DNA of 64,000 bases from Bombyx mori (lineage: Eukaryota; Arthropoda; Insecta; Lepidoptera; Bombycidae), in NCBI RefSeq assembly GCF_030269925.1, contig NC_085108.1, positions 7,626,001 to 7,690,000 of the forward strand, read 5' to 3'. A program made the translations under genes and the position numbers. Below the pieces are notes generated by a model. The model was given only the letters and a program-made list of their open reading frames with translations, ran no database searches and was not told the DNA's origin. Below, in pieces: positions 1-11,845 of the stretch (position 1 is its first letter; each line of letters opens with the position of its first letter).

Positions 1-1
1 A

Positions 2-2009
2 GGGATGAGCATGGGCATTAAAATGACCGGCAGCTCGTCCACGAGACTTACTTCATCGTTGAATTCAATTGAGAATGGTAAACTAGAAGCTGTACCATTG
101 AAATTGGACTTATCTCGGAGACAGGGATCCACTCCAACTGAACACCACGATTCATCGGCGAGACAAGAGGTACCTTCCACGGACAACAAAAATGTGGTGC
201 CTCCTAGGCAAGAAGAAGAACATCCATCAAATAATATCAAAGATCCCGCATCTGCGGCAAAAGGAAAGTCCGAACAGGAAGATTACGCGAACGAGGGCGA
301 AGATAACGATGGTGCCTTAACCAGATACGGTGGAAAGGACCCGTCGTGCGAACCGCCGATTCCTATTTGTCCTATTGGAACGACCAGGGAGTATAACATG
401 CCAGACCCAGCCGACTGCAGATACTACTACGTGTGCACCCCTAACGGAATGTTCAAGCGCATGTGCCCTCTCGGTTACAACTTGAGTCCAGTTCACCTGG
501 TAAGTTCTGATTGCTTCATCTCCGCCCCCTTCGTCCCCGTCCCCTTCATCCCCGTATCCATTTAACAAGTCGTTTCCAGTTTTGTTAAAAGACGCTGCGT
601 TGGGATCCGTTATGCGTTTGGGATGTGTTAAGTTCCTGCTCGCTGAAGTTGAATTGGAATTTTCTTAATATTGGCCAACGTAAATTAGAGATACTAGTGG
701 TACCACCACCCTGCCTATTTCTGCCGTGAAGCAGTAAGGCGTTTCGATTTTAAGGGCGGGGCAGCCGTTGTAACTATACTGAGACCTTAGAACTCATATC
801 TCAAGGTGGGTGGCGGCATTTACGTTGTAGAGGTCTATGGGCTCCGTTAACCATTTAACACCAGGTGGGCTGTGAGCTCGTCCACCCATCTATGCAATAA
901 ATAAATAAATTATTTGACCCTCTGACTGATATGAGAGAGAGAAGAGTGAGTGTTGAGATGACGGCTGATAGAAAAGTTCATAGTGCCCACCCCACCTAGT
1001 GGGATAAGGTGGACACAAAGAAAACCAATCCTCTGACTGCGTGTAGGGCCCTGGTGCCCTACGCGGAATACTGAAGTAATTATGTCCATTTCTGTTATAT
1101 TCGATAAGGCACCGGAGTATCTAGTAGACTATGGGAAAGACGAATCCGAAGAACTGAAAATAAATCTATTTCAAAGATACCTAAAAGGCTAAAACAAACT
1201 TTAAAAGTACATAATCGACGTAATTAATTCAGTGCGTCACGTAGGGCACTGGGGACCTACACAGCGATCAAAGGGTTAATCAATTTAAAAATATAATTAA
1301 AATTTTGAAAAACTTAAAAAAAGCATTGTGTTAAGTAAACACGTGAAAAGGTTTTTTTTTAAAATTGCTACTTCTGAAATGTGATTTTTTTTCTTATACA
1401 AAAGTACAAGATTATAAAATTACAGTACAAGATTATAAGATTGATCTTATAATCTTCACTATGCCTTCTCATTTTGCTGGAAATAATATAATGACGATGT
1501 TTTATTAATGCTCACGACACGCGAGAACCGAAGACAGTGTATGTTTAGTTAAATAATTTCGTTCTTGTCACCGGTCACCGTCCTCGTCGAACCCGTCGCT
1601 TGCGACGAAGGCCTCGACGAGCGAATTAACCCATAGACACAGCCCACTGAGTTTCTCGCCGGATCTTCTCAGTGGGTCGCGTTTCCGATCCGGCGGTAGC
1701 ACTGCTCTTGCTAGCAACACTCCGCTTTGAGGCCCGAGAGCTCACCTACACGTTTGAAATAGCCTCTCAAGGGATAGCATAGGTAGGAAAAAGAAATCTT
1801 GTTAATTGTTTGTTTAATATTTTCAGGTGTGCATGCCGGTTGCCGACGCGGGATGTGCCCAATGGATACCGCCTCCGCACTGCATTTACAAAGGTATGTA
1901 CGCGCGAACATTCCCAATAACCCGCGGTCTGACGCGTCATCAGATGTCATCGTGTCAAAAGATACGATGCCAGAGTTCAAATTGGTTCGACAATGAAGAC
2001 GTTTGCTGA
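2..2009 (+). CDS. Peritrophin-like chitin-binding protein, copy 1 (5' end outside window)
   Basis: Two exons are visible: 2-499 (open from the window edge, so the ATG at 5 is internal) and 1827-2009, joined by GTAAGT at 500 and a TTTTCAG acceptor at 1826, both phase 0. The long exon encodes a hydrophilic Ser/Glu/Asp-rich linker and then a CBM14 domain with Cys spacing x15, x5, x9. The fifth and sixth Cys are the first residues of the next exon (VC, then seven residues, then C), so the intron falls inside the domain. The family binds chitin in peritrophic matrix or cuticle. The last exon runs past a usable donor (AAAG|GTATGT near 1882) to a TGA at 2009, adding a Cys-containing tail. The inverted paralogue at 18619-22167 stops earlier. 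If the donor is used, the true end is unseen. Confidence 0.75.
688..915 (+). mobile_element. Bm1-type SINE, 5'-truncated
   Basis: Body from 'ggtaccaccaccctgcc' through 'cccatctatgcaataaa' and a short AT tail. It lies in the intron of peritrophin copy 1 and is missing from the matching place in the inverted copy, so it arrived after the duplication. Confidence 0.85.
1030..1278. mobile_element. piggyBac-like MITE with remnant coding sequence
   Basis: The ends are imperfect inverted repeats built around 'CTGTGTAGGTC' and 'GTGCCCTACG', starting CCCT, and the right end abuts TTAA (about 1275), the piggyBac target. Inside is a short remnant that reads IFDKAPEYLVD, also present in the other arm at 20380-20440. 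Superfamily assignment rests only on CCCT ends and one TTAA. Confidence 0.4.
1562..1795 (+). mobile_element. Jockey/CR1-type LINE 3'-end fragment
   Basis: Contains the block 'cccactgagtttctcgccgg' followed by 'tcttctcagtgggtcgcg', which recurs near 6980, 18930, 34950 and 55170. The related tail of the nearly complete LINE (near 51870) uses 'cgctgagtttctcgccgg'. It is shared by both arms of inverted repeat 1, so it predates the duplication. Confidence 0.65.
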
Positions 2010-3095
2010 GATTGTACATACACGAAGCCCTCACGAGTAGGATCCACCATCCATCCTATATTTTTAAAAAGGGCACTCTCATTGCGACCTATCACTAATT
2101 GGCGGTACCAACCTTGTAGAACCTACCAACTAAAAAGTTACCCTAAATAAGTAACTCGCATTACGGTTCCTATTACTTAATTTTGCATTTACCGAATGAT
2201 TACGAGGTGATCTAAGCGAGTAAACATTATTGAACAAAGGGTATGTATTCAAATAAACTGTTTTAGCTTGCAACTCGATAGGGAAATATCGTGATGTTGA
2301 GCTTTACTGGTGGTAGGGCCTCTTGTGAGTCCGCACGTGCAGGTACCACCACCCTGCCTATTTTTGCCGTGAAGCAGTAATGCGTTTCGGCTTGAAGGGT
2401 GAACTTATATCTCAAGGTGGGTGGTGCATTTACGTTGTAGATATCTATGGGCTCCAGGTGGGCTGTGAGCTCACCTGGACCACTTAACACCAGGTGGGCT
2501 GTGAGTCACCCACCCACCTAAGCAATAAAACCATTAATTGTTCGAGATTGTGACCCTCTTTTCGGGCAATGTGTCCAAAGAACTCCAGGACTCTACAAAG
2601 GCATATGGTTAGCTCGCCCACAAGTAATGTTACAGCCAGAATAGTCCCACTTGGCTAATGGCTGATAGGCAGATAAAAAAATTTTGACCAATTATAAAAA
2701 CGTAAAATCCGTATTGTAGCTGATATAATGATTAACTGTCATTTCTGTTTGCAGCAAGTCACTGACCGCAGAAACATGGCTGAACGAGAAACGGACTTAC
2801 CGAATTTATTGAAATGTATCATTAAAAGGCAATAAATTATAAAAACAATGCGCTGTTTATGTTAAGCGCCGGCGAAACCCAGTCCCACTCCCTCCTGAAC
2901 ACCACAGATGCTGATTAATCACATGTATCTCCAAAAAAATTTTTTTCATACAAATCACATTTTGGCAATTACAAAATATACAACCTTAAATAAATGAGTC
3001 ATAAGCGCAGTTGTTGCTGTTTTATGACATGCTTCTCATCTGATGAAACTCCCTCTGTTTTCACTAATTGGAAGGATAATGATGGTAGATGGTAG
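2010..3095. other. Gene-free tail of inverted repeat 1 left arm with one SINE
   Basis: A Bm1-type SINE lies at 2303-2528 (+). The rest is AT-rich duplicated sequence without a convincing reading frame. It ends at the SINE that begins near 3098. Confidence 0.6.
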
Positions 3096-3097
3096 AT

Positions 3098-3347
3098 TTT
3101 TACTGGTGGTAGGACCTCTTGTGAGTCCGCACGGGTAGGTACCACCACCCCGCCTATTTCTGCCGTGAAGCAGTAATGCGTTTCGGTTTGAAGGGTGGGG
3201 CAGCTATTGTAACTGTACTGAGATCTTAGAACTTATATCTCAAGGTGGGTGGCGCATTTACGTTGTAGATGTCTATGGGCTCCAGTAACCGCTCAATACC
3301 AGGTGGGCTGTGAGCTCGTCCATCTATCTAAGCAATATATAAATAAA
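3098..3347 (+). mobile_element. Bm1-type SINE, headless
   Basis: Runs from 'actggtggtaggacctcttg' to 'atctaagcaatatataaat'. It sits exactly at the inner edge of inverted repeat 1. Confidence 0.9.
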
Positions 3348-4167
3348 AATCCAATTCCCCTGGATGCGATCCGCGTAGAACCATCGTGACGAACCTTGCC
3401 TATGTCTAGCAGTGGACATTTGTGGACCGATGCTGATGCGGCTACGCTAACCAATCTTCGGCTGGTAGGCATTATAAATTGTTCCAGTGGTGGAAAAAAT
3501 GCACTGGAATTCGTAAGGTTTCATAGTTCCGTCATAGATAGAGCGACGAAGATATACCTTGCTTCTGGCCTGCCTAGGAGACTCTCTGAGACTTGGACGC
3601 AATTTTTTCAGCGACAGGGACTTAGTTCAACCACATAGCGTGTCCTGAGTACCAATTAAACATGGCGAAAGTCCGGCGATTTCTTGGTAACTCAAAAAAG
3701 GTCTAGTTGTCTTTGAGCATTCGCGATTTCAAATTTAAATCTTAATAATGTAAAATTTTCTTCCGTCTCCTGTTAGACGGTTGCCAAATTATAGATATTG
3801 ATTCCTTCAAACTATAATTATCATAGCAATCGAATGAACACTCTTCCTATATGCCATCTCCAACTGATATCCCTTATTTTAGTTATCCCTTAACTTATGT
3901 ATTTCACTTTTACATCCAAACATATGTACGCACTTAATAAAGGATAACTCACAAACTCGAGTCGTTGACAAAAAAAAAAGTAAAGAAATTCCCTTAACTT
4001 TTTAACGGAACAATGAAAAATCATAAAACTTATTAATTAGTTAATTTATGTATTCTATTATCCGTCCTCAACATTTGTTGGTGACTATGAAAACTGTAAA
4101 ATTGCCGACGCGTTCGAAATAATAAAATAAAATTATTTAAAGTAGTAAATATATAAAATATATATAA
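3348..4167. other. AT-rich stretch with LINE remnants, no gene seen
   Basis: The phrase near 3396 about 'cctatgtctagcagtggac' is typical of lepidopteran RTE-type LINE tails, and 3661-3690 carries a scrap ('gaaagtccggcgatttc') of the tail found at 14385. An 80-codon open frame at 3396-3638 overlaps this and is judged transposon-derived. Confidence 0.5.
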
Positions 4168-4415
4168 TTTACTGGTGGTAGGACCTCTTGTGAGTCTGCG
4201 CGGGTGGGTACCACCACCCTGCCTATTTCTGCCGTGAAGCAGTAATGCGTTTCGGTTTGAAGGGTGGGGCAGCCGTTGTAACTATACTTGAGACCTTAGA
4301 ACTTGTATCTCAAGGTGGGTGGCGCATTTACGTTGTAGATGTCTATGGGCTCCGGTAACCGCTTAACACCAGGTGGGCTGTGAGCTCGTCCACCCATCTA
4401 AGCAATAAAAAAAAT
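4168..4415 (+). mobile_element. Bm1-type SINE, headless
   Basis: Standard body and A-rich tail ('taagcaataaaaaaaat'). Confidence 0.9.
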
Positions 4416-5072
4416 ATATAGTATAAAATGGTAGTTTTAATTATATGTATCTACTTAAGCGCGCGAAAACCATATTATGCTTCTGAATTTTTCCATTATT
4501 TTCTATCACTACTATTTCTTATAAGTTCAATTTATCTTCGGTATAGAATTTAAATTATCAATTTATTTGTAGAGAAGACAATTTATTGTTTTTTGAAGTG
4601 AAAACTTCTTTAGAATCGTTGTGATTTCAAACCGGATGCAACGGAAAAAACGACAGGTAAGAGACACAAATACAAAAATGTGTAGGATGAAGCCAGCAAA
4701 GAATGAGACAGAAATATACATACTATTTAATACAGCGCCATCTGTGAGACTTTTTAATACTAACGTGTGTATGGAAGCTCTTGTAGTGAATTTTAATTTA
4801 GGATTATACGTGAAATTAAAATATCAATTCACAGAGGGCGCTACCTTACAATTATTTACTAATGACAAAATTTTACATATACTTAAGACGTTTAGGATAA
4901 TTGTATTTTAATTTTGGAAGGTTTCACTTCTACCACGTGTGAATTGCACACATTTTGTTTTTTTTTTTTTTTATTATTAAAACACGTCTCGAATAACCTA
5001 ATTTGATTGTAGATATTCGAACAGTTTCTACATAATTGAATACGTATTTCGTTTATATTGTACGATAAAACA
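4416..5072. other. AT-rich intergenic DNA upstream of a small secreted-protein gene
   Basis: A 96-codon open frame at 4621-4911 contains 'acagcgccatctgtgagac', a phrase common in lepidopteran repeats, and has no domain I recognise. I do not call it a gene. A T-run lies at 4957-4972. Confidence 0.4.
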
Positions 5073-5080
5073 TATAAAAG
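5073..5080 (+). promoter_or_regulatory. TATA box (TATAAAAG) of the 5143-6385 gene
   Basis: Lies 70 bp before the ATG at 5143, matching the spacing seen before the sister genes at 13520 and 57681. Confidence 0.7.
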
Positions 5081-5142
5081 GGGGAATTGTTAATTCTAAA
5101 ATCGTGAGTTGTAATTGACACAACATTACTTCTTCGAGCAGC

Positions 5143-6385
5143 ATGAAAATCGCAGTGGTAAGTTTTTCTAGTTTGTTCAGTAAATCGTCATAACTTTGAT
5201 AAAAGGTCCAGTGCACTCGTGCCGAAGCTTTTATAACCCGCTCGAAGGTTTTTTTTTATAGCTTAGTTGGGTGGACGAGCTCACAGCCCACCTGGTATTA
5301 AGCGGTTACTGGAGCCCATAGACATCTACAACGTAAATGCGCCACCCACCTTGAGATATAAGTTCTAAGGTCTCAGTGTAGTTACAACAGCTGCCCCGCC
5401 TTTCAAACCGAAACGCATTACTGCTTCACGGCAGAAATAGGCAGGGTGGTGGTACCTACCCGCGCGGACTCACAAGAGATCCTACCATCAGTAAACTAGT
5501 TAACAAATTACCGTAATTCTTTAAGAACCTGTCGTCTTTAACTGCTATAAGTAACTAGTGACAAAAACTGCTCCGATTTAATGTGTAGGATATAAATATT
5601 AAAAATCGTCGTCGTGGCCTAAAGCATAAGACGTCCGGTGCATTCGTGTTGAAGCGATGCACCGGTGTTTGAATCCCGCAGGCGGGTACCAATTTTTCTA
5701 ATGAAATACGTACTCAACAAATGTTCACGATTGACTTCCACGGTGAAGGAATAACATCGTGTAATAAAAATGAAACCCGCAAAATTATAATTTGCGTAAT
5801 CACTGGTGGTAGGACCTCTTGTGAGTCCGCACGGGTACATACCACCACCCTGCCTATTTCTGCCGTGAAGCAGTAATACGTTTCGGTTTGAATGGTGTGG
5901 TAGCCGTTGTAACTATACTGAGACCTTAGAACTTATCTCAAAATGGGTGGCGCATTTACGTTGTAGATGTCTATGGGCTCCAGTAACCACTTAACACCAG
6001 GTGGGCTGCGAGCTCGTCCACTCATCTAAGAAATAAGAAAAAAAAAGCTTCACGGCAGAAAACTTTATTATAGTTATGCCGCAATAAGTGTTCTGTTATT
6101 TAAAAACATAAAAAAACGACCCGAGCGAAGCCGGAGCGGGCCGCTTGTAAATAATAAAAAAGGTAACTACATAAAAATGTTTCCTTCAAGTTTATTACCT
6201 GCCTTGCTATCTGCAATATAGCAGCAACAGCCCTCCCCGGGCCGTCTGTTCGAGCTGGCGCTTCTGCAGCAGGGAAGGACCCGGCTGCTGCGATCTACAC
6301 CAGAGAATCTCCCGACGAGCTATACAGCAGTGCGTCCGCGTCCGCTTCCGAAGGGGCAGTAAGCGCCGGGGGAGCCTCCAAATAA
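5143..6385 (+). CDS. Small secreted Ala/Ser-rich protein, 69 aa
   Basis: Exon 1 is 5143-5157 (MKIAV) followed by GTAAGT. Exon 2 is 6191-6385 after a 'ttccttcaag' acceptor, phase 0, stop TAA at 6383-6385. The product is 69 residues: a signal peptide continuing FITCLAICNIAATA into exon 2, then a mature part with AGKDPAAAIYTRE, YSSASASASEG and a Lys end. It aligns without gaps to the protein of 13520-16483 (about 43 of 69 identical, counted by eye), and the conserved motifs are YTRE, YSS and ASASEG-VSA. That alignment across two separately invaded introns is the main evidence that both are real. AATAAA follows at 6531. Two SINEs (5248-5494, 5607-6046) fill the intron. I do not recognise the family. 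Extracellular location is predicted; a silk or cuticle role is only a guess. Confidence 0.8.
5248..5494 (-). mobile_element. Bm1-type SINE in intron
   Basis: Reverse orientation, T-run at 5249-5259 then 'gcttagttgggtggacgagc'; ends 'cctaccatcagtaa'. Headless copy. Confidence 0.9.
5607..6046 (+). mobile_element. Bm1-type SINE with tRNA-like head
   Basis: A tRNA-derived head (A box in 'gtggcctaaagcataagac', B box 'GTGTTTGAATCCCGC') precedes the body and an A-rich tail. This is one of the few near full-length copies. Confidence 0.9.
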
Positions 6386-6559
6386 ATAGGCAAAAGAATT
6401 TGTAGACCTGCTTTTGTGTTTTTCATTAAATTGTATGTTTATCTAGGATCGAAGAAGAAACTGTTATCTATGTATATTTTTTGTTTTCTGAATGAATCTA
6501 GTATATCGTATGACCAATTAAAATTAGGTAAATAAAATATGAATTGCTCTTTTTTATTC

Positions 6560-7090
6560 TTAGTATTCTTACTTAAGCTGATAGCCTTGAGAGGCTTTAT
6601 CAGCGTTACCCTAGCGTAGTGTCCCCCTATCCCAAGCTGGGCGATAGCGCCCCTTAGTGGGCGTTGCTGGCCTAAAGGGGGCGGTAAGAGAACCAGAAAA
6701 GAGGGCGTTGTATAGAGGCTTGGGAGGCGATTTGTAATTACATTTAGGAGGACTCTTAGACACCGACTGAGCTCTCACTATAGCGATTTTTAAGTAGTTG
6801 AAAAATAGGGGGTGCTAAAAAATTATTTATTCTCAAAGTGAGCAGTAGACAAAATAAACTCTGGATCCCCTGCCTTAGCGTGTAGGTGAGCTCTGGGGGC
6901 TCAAACCAGGAGGCGTTGCTAACATTGGCCCTAGCAAGAGCGGTGCTTCTCAGAATCTACTACCGGATCGGAAACGCGACCCACTGAGAAGATCCGGCGA
7001 GAAACTCAGTGGGCTGTGTCCATGGGTTAGTTTATTCGCCGAAGCCTTCGTCGCAAGCAACGGATTCGACGAAAACGATGACCCGTATTC
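6560..7090 (-). mobile_element. LINE tail and other repeat debris
   Basis: 6930-7080 reads, in reverse, as the LINE tail family seen at 1562-1795 ('gatccggcgagaaactcagt'). 6570-6830 is a G-rich repeat I cannot name. No open frame with a recognisable domain. Confidence 0.5.
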
Positions 7091-7455
7091 CTCAATGATT
7101 ATTAAATTTCTCAATTTTTATTGTCAGCTTAGATGGGCAGATGAGCTCACGGATCCCTTGCTGTTAAGTAGTAACATTGAGACAAGTCGTCGAACTACCA
7201 TTCTACAATGCATGACTGATTCGCGAAAGAAACAGACTGCATATTCATATCTATTCATGGGAGTTCACAATATGGGACACGCTAGTAAATGTCAAGTGAC
7301 AAACGTAGTATGGGAGCTCGGCCCTCACCAGAAATAAATACGCCAGAACAATCCTATTATCGTATGGGATTTTAACACCTCAACTGCGGGAAGTAAAATC
7401 ATAAGCTCGGTCTGGCCATCTGGTGTATCGGCGGGTCGAAATGCGCACCCAACGA

Positions 7456-7693
7456 TTTTTTTTTTATTGCTTAGATGGATGGACGAGCTCACGACGAGTT
7501 AAGTGGTCATTGGAGCCCATGGACATCTACAACGTAAATACGCCACCCACCTTGAGATATTAGTTCTAAGATCTCAGTATAGTTACAATGGCTGCCCCGC
7601 TCTTCAAACCGAAACGCATTACTGCTTCACGGCAGAAATAGGCAGGGCGGTGGTACCCACCCGCGCGGACTCACAAGTGGTCCTACCACCAGT
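7456..7693 (-). mobile_element. Bm1-type SINE, headless
   Basis: T-run, 'gcttagatggatggacgagc', body, and end 'cctaccaccagtaa'. Confidence 0.9.
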
Positions 7694-7830
7694 AATAATT
7701 TATTATGGTATTTCCACCAGTGCGTTGCAGGTCCATATAGATCCACCAGCACTAGGGTTGATTACTGTGCTATAACTTTGCGCAAAATATATTGCATACA
7801 ATATCTACCTTCTATATACTTAAATAGGTA

Positions 7831-8036
7831 TATAAAAATGAATTGCTGTTCGTTAGTCTCGCTAAAACTCGAGAACGGCTGGACCGATTTGGCTAATTTT
7901 TGGTCTTGAATTATTTGTCGAAGTCCAGAGAAGGTTTAAAAGGTAGATAATATAATTATGGAAATTCTCGGAATTAAAAAAATGTAGGTTTTTTATTTAT
8001 CGATTGAGGCACTACGAACTCTGCCGAGTCAGCTAG
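7831..8036 (+). mobile_element. Helitron fragment (3' end)
   Basis: 'gagaacggctggaccgattt' and a terminal 'gccgagtcagCTAG' followed by T, the Helitron 3' signature. The inner part is repeated in reverse at 22335-22544 and the 3' end at 53800-53890. Confidence 0.7.
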
Positions 8037-8052
8037 TATCTATAGTTATATT

Positions 8053-8450
8053 AGTACGTGAAGCAAAAACTTTATATCCCTTTTTACGGAAAATGCGCGG
8101 ACGGAGGAGTATGAAATTTTACACACTTATACAGAATATAGAGAGAAGTGCACAATGCTAATATTTTTTTTTTTTTTAAATAATGCATAAAAGATACATT
8201 AAATCAATAAAGAAAACATTACACACACATCATGTATTTGACGCACACACGCATGCATACTATTTATTGTAAAATTTTTGTTCTTGACGTCTGTGGTCAA
8301 ATTGAGAATAGATTAAATATTGTTTGTCTTTATTAATATTTTTCTATAGTGTAGTCATGGCGTTGAAAATACAATCATAATAGTGTAAAAACTTACAATT
8401 CCAATTAATTATAGTCGAATTTCGACTACTGTGGGACCTCTAGTAGTACC
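8053..8450 (+). repeat. About 400-bp interspersed repeat, copy 1 of 3
   Basis: Begins 'acgtgaagcaaaaacttt' and ends near a short palindrome 'gtcgaatttcgac'. Reverse copies lie at 9138-9566 and 12731-13140. No coding sequence, so probably a non-autonomous transposon of unknown class. Confidence 0.7.
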
Positions 8451-8489
8451 TCTACACATCATTTATAGTCTACCACCTGTCTGCAACGT

Positions 8490-8955
8490 ATAATGCGCTA
8501 CTTTGGCCACGTTGCCCGCAGAGGTGTAGATAGCTGGGAACGTCTGATGGTCACTGGAAAAGTAGAAGGATGACGACGAAATACGGAAGGAAGCGATGGA
8601 GAAGAAGAATAGTATATAGTTGTGGGTGTCGAATTCTTCGAAGGACTTTTTGGCGGGAACGCGAGGAGTGAAGTTGTGTGATTTGTTTTATTTTGTCTAT
8701 TTAGTGTTTCTTCAGGTTTAAATGTGTAATAACGGTGGTTTATTAACTGTTTAATATCTGTAAAAGTGCATAAATGTGGGAAAATGAAACAAAGCCGCTG
8801 GACGTAACTTCTCGGGATCCTCCAAAAAGTCCACTGAAAAAATCTTATGTTGGTGGAAGAAAAATATATGTGATAATAATAAAAAACAGTGATAAACTAT
8901 TTTCGTTGCAACTCATAGTAAAACAAGCGAATAATAAACAAATAATGATTACTTA
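8490..8955 (+). mobile_element. RTE LINE scrap and 5' fragment of an unclassified element
   Basis: 8498-8570 reads YFGHVARRGVDSWERLMVTG, typical of the RTE-type ORF end. 8630-8870 is repeated in reverse at 53070-53285 and opens a short frame starting MWENETKPLDVTSRDPPKS at 8774. That is probably the start of a transposon protein rather than a host gene. Confidence 0.5.
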
Positions 8956-9137
8956 GTGCCTGCCACCGTGAAGGGTGGGATGGCCATTATCATCTATTAA
9001 TTAAGTCTTCAAAGTCGCTGAGAATTTACGATGGTCAGAGCTCACATTGTACTGCCTAAGAGCAGAGGCGGATTATCCGTAAGCCAAACTAGGCACGTGC
9101 CTAAGGCCGTGTAGTTATAAGCCGAGCTTAGAATTTT

Positions 9138-9566
9138 CCCCGCAGTAGTCGAGATTTGACTATAATTAATTGGAATTATAAGTTCAAACATTATATGTAT
9201 TGTCAAACACTTATATTTCGATAATATAATCACAGTATTCGCCAAAACTGCACTATAGATCAATAATGTTAAAGACAAACAATATTAATCTATTTTCAAT
9301 TCGACAACAGACTTTAAACAATAACAAAAGTTTCCCAATTGACAGTAAGCAAAGAGTATATTTTTATGTATGTGTTGTGTCAAATACATGGTAGTGTGTG
9401 TAATGCTTTCTTTATTGATTTAAAGTATCTAATGTGCATTATTTAAAAAAATATTAGCATTGTGCGCTCCTTCTCTATATTCTCAAGTGTGAGAAATTTC
9501 ATACTCCTCGGTCCGCGCAATTTTCGTAAAAAGGGGTACAAAGTTTTTGCTTCACGTATTAATATA
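9138..9566 (-). repeat. About 400-bp interspersed repeat, copy 2 of 3
   Basis: Reverse copy of 8053-8450. Missing from the other arm of inverted repeat 2, hence a post-duplication insertion. Confidence 0.7.
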
Positions 9567-10007
9567 TAGATAAAGAAAATAACATATCGACGATTAAGAA
9601 CTAAATGCTGATCTATAATCTAAATTTTCTGTCGTCCCTCTTGATTTCTTCATAGTTATAACGTCATATTTCATTCGCGCATTAGCGTAAGTACAAGGGT
9701 CCTGGTCTACTAAAGTCTAGGGTTTGATGATACAACGTCATCGTAATTGCAAAAACAACTAGTTAAAATTTATAGTATTATGATGGCCATTTATGGGCGG
9801 TACAGGGGCGCCGATAAAATGATTGCCTAGGGCGCTCTGGACCTTTAATCTGCCACTGCCTAAGAGCTTTAGCGCTTAACGTCATTTGCCTCAGAAGTTT
9901 ATCTCCCATGAGACATGAAAGAGCCGGTAGTAATACGTGAAATAGAATGTGAATTAGACAATATTTCACTCAAATAAAACAACACATTGATTCAGGATAT
10001 ATTTATT

Positions 10008-10842
10008 TTAAAGCGCTTCAGTTACGCCCTCGAGCAGATCGCTAATAATATTAACTAATGACCCGGAAATCTCGATCTGGATCATGGCCGCTACAAATGC
10101 GGACATACAAACTAGGAACTGAAAATAAAATAAACAATTATCTCATTATTGTCCTGTGTGCTTAGTGCGAGCTTTTTAACGTTCTCGATAGCGTAAAAGT
10201 TAACGCAATTTAGTATGCATAATACCAGCAGTAAATTTACCTACTAAAATATACCTAATGATTTCACTAGAAATAAGGTAACATTTCAACATAGTTAAAT
10301 AGATATAGACGGACATCATACAGTTTTACTGGTGGTAGGACCTCTTGTGAGTTTGCACGGGTAGGTACCTACCACCACCCTGCCAATTTCAGCCGTGAAG
10401 CAGCAATGCGTTTCGGTTTGAAGGGTGGGGCAGCCGTTGTAACTATACTGAGACCTTAGAACTTATATCTCAAGGTTAGTGGTGCATTTAAGTTGTAGAC
10501 GTCTATGGGCTTCAGTAATCACTTAACCAGTCCACATTAGGTGGGCTGTGAGCTGGTCCACCCAACTAAGAAAAAAAAACCAAGTCAGCTCATCACGCGA
10601 ATGCTTGTCCGAAGTGGGTGGGTATAAGGCCCACAACTCCTGACCTGACAATCAGAAGCGCTAATCATCACTCCACCGGGCCAGTCAATGAAAGACTCGG
10701 CGCTAATAATTCCGAATATATTCAGTGGTCACCGTCGCCCGTGGACATCAGCAATCACGGTAACAGACGGACCACTACTTACTGCGCTTACTTAAGACAA
10801 AGTAATCGAAAAACTAAATTAACTTACCGCAACTGAATCCAT
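10008..10842 (-). CDS. 41-residue secreted acidic peptide, left-arm copy
   Basis: Exon 1 is 10842-10828 (MDSVA, then GTAAGT). Exon 2 is 10118-10008 after TTTTCAG, phase 0, stop TAA; AATAAA overlaps the end (10007-10002). Exon 2 opens FLVCMSAFVAAM, the rest of a signal peptide, and leaves a short amphipathic part containing LVNIISDLLEGV. The whole 41-residue product has no Lys, Arg or His and several Asp/Glu, so it is not a standard cationic antimicrobial peptide. The copy at 39415-40455 encodes the same residues despite silent changes (CTA/CTG, CTG/CTT). A possible TATAAAAT is at 10936-10929. One SINE (10324-10580) lies in the intron. No family recognised. Confidence 0.75.
10324..10580 (+). 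mobile_element. Bm1-type SINE in intron
   Basis: Headless body with A-run. The same insertion is present in the other arm at 39900-40140, so it is older than the duplication. Confidence 0.85.
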
Positions 10843-10928
10843 GGTTTTTTTTTGTAAATATTCTGTAAGAAGATCAAGTCTACACCGATACCGCCAAAGA
10901 ATGCCTCGTAAAATTTCATTACAATTCT

Positions 10929-10936
10929 ATTTTATA
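10929..10936 (-). promoter_or_regulatory. Possible TATA box (TATAAAAT)
   Basis: About 87 bp before the MDSVA start codon; the same box stands at 39322-39329 before the twin gene. Confidence 0.5.
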
Positions 10937-11256
10937 CTTTATCATTAATAGAGAATTTTAAATGTTTTGAATATTTCTACGTTACAGCCTAATCGTAGAT
11001 TTAGCTTTATTATGAAATGACCGTAAGTAACTAGAAAAAATAATTTAGTCGCATGTTGGCGAGAATCATAAAATTTTAAAAGTACAATTGCAAGTACAAT
11101 CTAAAAATATTAAAATGCATTTGTTACTTTAACGCAAAAATAAATAATAAACAATAAAATAATGATTGTTAGTATAATTTGTTATCGTTTTTTTTATTAT
11201 TGTAATTATTATAATAAATACGGTAATCTTAATTATCATCATAATTCGTAACTTGA

Positions 11257-11845
11257 AGTAGTCGTGGCCTAAAGGATAAGACGTCCGGTGCATTCGTATC
11301 TAGCGATGTATCGGTGTTCGAATCCCGGGGTTCGGGGGCAGGCGGGTACCAATTTTTCTAATGAAATACGTACTTAACAAATGTTCACGATTGACTTCCA
11401 CGGTGAAGGAATAACATCGTGTAATAAAAAACAAACCCGCAAAATTATAATTTGCGTAATTACTGGTGGTAGGACCTCTTGTGAGTCCGCACGGGTAGGT
11501 ACCACCACCCAGCCTATTTCTGCCGTGAAGCAGTAATGCGTTTCGGCTTGAAAGGCTGGGCAGCCATTGTAACTACACTGAGAACTTAGAACTTATATCT
11601 CAAGGTGGGTGGCGCATGTCGTTGTAGATGTCTAGGGATTTTAGTAACCACTTAACACCAGCTGGGCTGTGAGGTCGTCCACTCATCTAAGCAATAAATA
11701 ATAAATAAATAAAAACTATACTTGGGACCTTAGAACTTGTATCTCAAGGTGGGTGGCGCATTTACGTTGTAGATGTCTATGGGCTCCAGCAGCCACTTAA
11801 CACCAGCTGGGCTGTGAGCTCGTTCACCCCTTTAAGCAACAAAAA
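11257..11845 (+). mobile_element. Bm1-type SINE with tRNA-like head, plus a second partial copy
   Basis: Head with B box 'GTGTTCGAATCCCGG', body to about 11712, then a second 3' portion (11716-11845). The same double structure is at 38425-39000 in the other arm. Confidence 0.85.

Larger units (their letters stand above)
1..3092. repeat. Inverted repeat 1, left arm (pairs with 16901-21316)
   Basis: Read in reverse complement, this stretch matches 16901-21316 through coding exons, introns and flanks: the peritrophin exons, the 'cttataatcttgtac' tract near 1420 and 19160, the LINE tail near 1570 and 18990, and 'ctctgttttcactaattgg' near 3055 and 16930. Position 1 corresponds to about 21316, so the arm may continue outside the window. 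The copies differ by insertions: a SINE at 688-905 only here, and a LINE piece and a pogo-type MITE only in the other arm. Confidence 0.85.

Noticed and set aside
3396..3638. 80-codon plus-strand frame
   Set aside because: Contains a LINE-tail phrase and no signal, splice or domain support.
5612..5690. tRNA-like sequences with A and B boxes (also near 11270, 25400, 38960, 44360, 56480, 57170)
   Set aside because: They are heads of SINEs, joined to SINE bodies, not free tRNA genes.
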